From contig NC_049994.1 of NCBI RefSeq assembly GCF_000003815.2, forward strand, positions 15,046,659 to 15,110,658: a DNA stretch of 64,000 bases. The letters run 5' to 3'. Below the pieces are notes generated by a model that worked only from the letters and a program-made list of their open reading frames with translations, ran no database searches and was not told the DNA's origin. The translations under genes and the position numbers were made by a program. This document shows positions 61,697 to 64,000 of this stretch, piece by piece (position 1 is the first letter of the stretch; each line of letters starts with the position of its first letter). Origin of the DNA: Branchiostoma floridae (taxonomy: Eukaryota; Chordata; Leptocardii; Amphioxiformes; Branchiostomatidae).

Positions 61697-62676
61697 TTAA
61701 CCCTCAAACACCCGAGTGGGGTCCATTTGGACCCCAGGCGTAAATTTTGAAGTACCATTTGAACATTTTTAATCTGAAGAAAAATTCCTTCCGTGACTTT
61801 GTCAGCCCATATCTTCTATACCTTCTCCTAAGTTTTTATGAAGATTGGTACAATACTGTGGAAGCTATAAAGAAAGTCCGTGATCAGTCCGTCTGGGGTC
61901 CAAACGGACCCCAGCAAAAAAGTGCAGCTTTTGAAACAAACTTTTGAGTCTAACTCCCTAACTACTTGTCGTATCATCACTAAACTTTCAGAAGATAATA
62001 AACATGTAAAACTAAATCCCCATAAAAACTTCTGTGTCATCACCATATAATATGACGACATTATGACATCATTTAGCTAATAAGGGCGGCCATCTTAGAT
62101 TTTGACTAATGACGTCATGAAATTAGCATAAATTATATATTTTGAATCATGAAAATAGCATTGAATTTCATAGAATTTTATTGTTGTAAGAGAACAAGCA
62201 TTGCTTACCAAGAAAACCTTGTTTAAATCAAAATTGGCAAATTTTGGCAAAAATATGCCTGTCATAATTCCGTTGCCATGGCAACCCCAAATAATGATAA
62301 ATTTATTTTATTGACAAAAAAATTTTGCTTACAATATTTTGCGATATATTACCAAGTTTCGTAGCTTTAGCACTAGCCGTTCATGAGTTATTGGACATAA
62401 AGTTTGCTGAGGGCCTCAAAATTCCCCTCTCTGGTCAGAATAGGTTTAGTGCAAAAGATGGTCCTTCTGATCTTTTGCATAAATCATGATAATGAGGTGG
62501 AATTAGCAACACCTTAACATGTCGAAATATTCCTCTTACATTGATGAAGCAATGTATGTACAATGTTCACCGATAGGAATTGGAACTGAGATTTTATGAA
62601 CAAAACATTTTGGGGTCCGTTTGGACCCCACTCGGTCATTTTAGTCGCAAAAAAGGTCGGGTGCTTGAGGGTTTAA
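61697..62676. mobile_element. piggyBac-like non-autonomous element (TTAA), second subfamily
   Basis: TTAA at 61697 and 62673 flanks inverted ends 'CCCTCAAACACCCGA' and 'TCGGGTGCTTGAGGGT'. Subterminal 'GGGGTCCATTTGGACCCC' palindromes occur near both ends. No transposase frame. Confidence 0.83.
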
Positions 62677-62997
62677 CAAGAAACTACTAAACTGATTCCA
62701 ATAGGGAATGTAACTGACATTAAAACTCGTCTGCAATCGAATTTTTGATCAAAATCTCCACTATGGAATGTAGTAAGATTGAAAAAAATACTGAATGTCA
62801 TAAAGATAGACCCGTTTTATAAAGAATTTAATTATATTATTATTCTTGTGAGAGAATTTGTCCACGGAAATAATTTAGAACTCTGTGACTATGGGGTACA
62901 TCCGTATATGGTTTCATCAGCATGGTAAATCACTGGTTAAGAAATCTCTTAATCATGCACAGCCGAAGAGTGAACTTAATACCTTGACGCCGTTTTG

Positions 62998-63182
62998 GTT
63001 ACCTGGTATCCAGTCTACCGTGGATTGGTCCGACTCTCTTCAGGGCAGCTGAAGCTTTTCACTGCTTGACTCCTACCCCGTAATACTTCTACCGGCTGCG
63101 AAAGAAACCCCTGCAGTGGAAAGCTTCATCTGAACCGAAGAGATTCAGCCCAATCCACGGTATACAGGATATTAGGTCAACG
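62998..63182. mobile_element. MITE with CCACGG-containing inverted ends
   Basis: 'GTCTACCGTGGATTGG' pairs with 'CCAATCCACGGTATAC', and 'GAAGCTTTTCACTGC' pairs with 'GTGGAAAGCTTC'. Confidence 0.72.
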
Positions 63183-64000
63183 TTTTAGTAACCGTCAGTC
63201 ACATAATCGTCAGTTTAAGCCCCATTACACTAGGACGGCGCTCTTTCCAGATGCCCCAGTCCCCATAGCGTTCTTTAGATCTTCGGCCTGCAACTGCGCA
63301 TCCTGAGCAAGTTTTTCTAGGCAAGTCAGTAACATTCCTTATACATTTTAAAGGTGGAAATTAATGTAAATGTTAAGGTAGCATTTACAAAGAGCATAAT
63401 AACATTAGTATTTGAAACCAGGACGTTTCAATTATAGGCTAAAATCCTTTCATTGTACAATACGTCCCAAGAAATTGAATTTAGGATGTGTTTGGCATGT
63501 CTTAACAAATGGTTACTTGGCACTGAACCTTATTAACAGAAATGTGTTGCTTTCCTACGAGACAACTTTTGTCCATTTAAATGACTTCTATTGATATTGA
63601 TATGGATATTGTTGCTTCAAGCCGAAAGAGCTGCCATTGTGTTCACACGTAATGCAGTTACGACGGATAAGTAACGTCGTCATATGCTTTGCACGAACAC
63701 CAGGCAGCCAGGTGGTCATGTAGAGGTTCGTCAGTACGAACAAGCAAATGGCTGATATACTTTGAGATTGATTTCTACCACTTACATATTTTTGTTGGAG
63801 TTGCATATGTATGCATATTTTGTACAGCTTTATGACTGATTTCTTAAGCATTTGAATGGTTGATGTATTAATATTCACTTAATATTCACATCAGATGATA
63901 TGAAGATATGATTTAGGGTATGTACTTATTTCGAAAACATCAGAATGCAGTGCTAGTGTGCTCTATACACCAACATGTACTGAAACAGTATCTTAATATC
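63183..64000. repeat. segmental-duplication block at window end
   Basis: 63640-63780 matches 46440-46620 ('GTCAGTACGAACAAGCAAAT'). 63800-64000 matches 47760-48180 ('CAGCTTTATGACTGAT', 'CACCAACATGTACTGAAACA'). This third copy suggests another lectin-family gene or a flank relic beyond the window. Confidence 0.6.

Overview
The window is animal nuclear DNA, most likely from a cephalochordate (amphioxus, Branchiostoma). This is inferred from interrupted genes with GT-AG introns, domain-shuffled lectin genes, a tRNA-derived SINE, CR1-type retrotransposons, a Helentron and a very dense load of miniature inverted-repeat elements (MITEs). No species was confirmed by a search. There are five assembly gaps: 1371-1470, 19633-19940, 26040-26439, 32373-32472 and 35774-35873.

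Layout. 1-2213: 3' part of a CR1-type retrotransposon. 2627-9636 (+): seven exons of a carboxylesterase/cholinesterase-family gene with a complete catalytic triad; its signal-peptide exon is not visible. 11496-17698 (-): a near-complete Helentron (Rep, PIF1 helicase, endonuclease) with two introns and one frameshift. 18000-24105: repeats, a palindrome array flanked by inverted tandem repeats, a 200-bp tandem repeat and two retrotransposon remnants. 24331-32311 (-): exons of a predicted type II membrane protein with a Thr/Gln linker, a LamG-like domain and a GON domain.

38145-46286 (-) and 48910-55876 (-) are two tandem paralogues encoding secreted lectin-like proteins: signal peptide, short helical segment, SUEL/rhamnose-binding-lectin domain, F-type lectin (F5/8-like) domain, then three or two WSC-like 'GCWRD' modules. 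57784-60024 (+) is a third gene, head-to-head with the second. It uses the same type of signal exon and the same type of terminal stop exon, but its middle is the LamG exon pair otherwise found in the LamG-GON membrane gene. All these junctions are phase 1, so it looks like a natural chimera made by exon shuffling. The gene family could act in extracellular glycan recognition, for example in mucosal or innate immunity; that role is inference.

Gene models were built by reading exons by eye and requiring splice sites and phase to agree at every junction. Coordinates are accurate to about a base for most exons. Upstream exons of the esterase and of the LamG-GON gene, the exon(s) in gap 26040-26439 and the 3' end of the LamG-GON gene are missing. 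The introns are largely built of MITEs, several sitting within about 40 bp of a 5' splice site.
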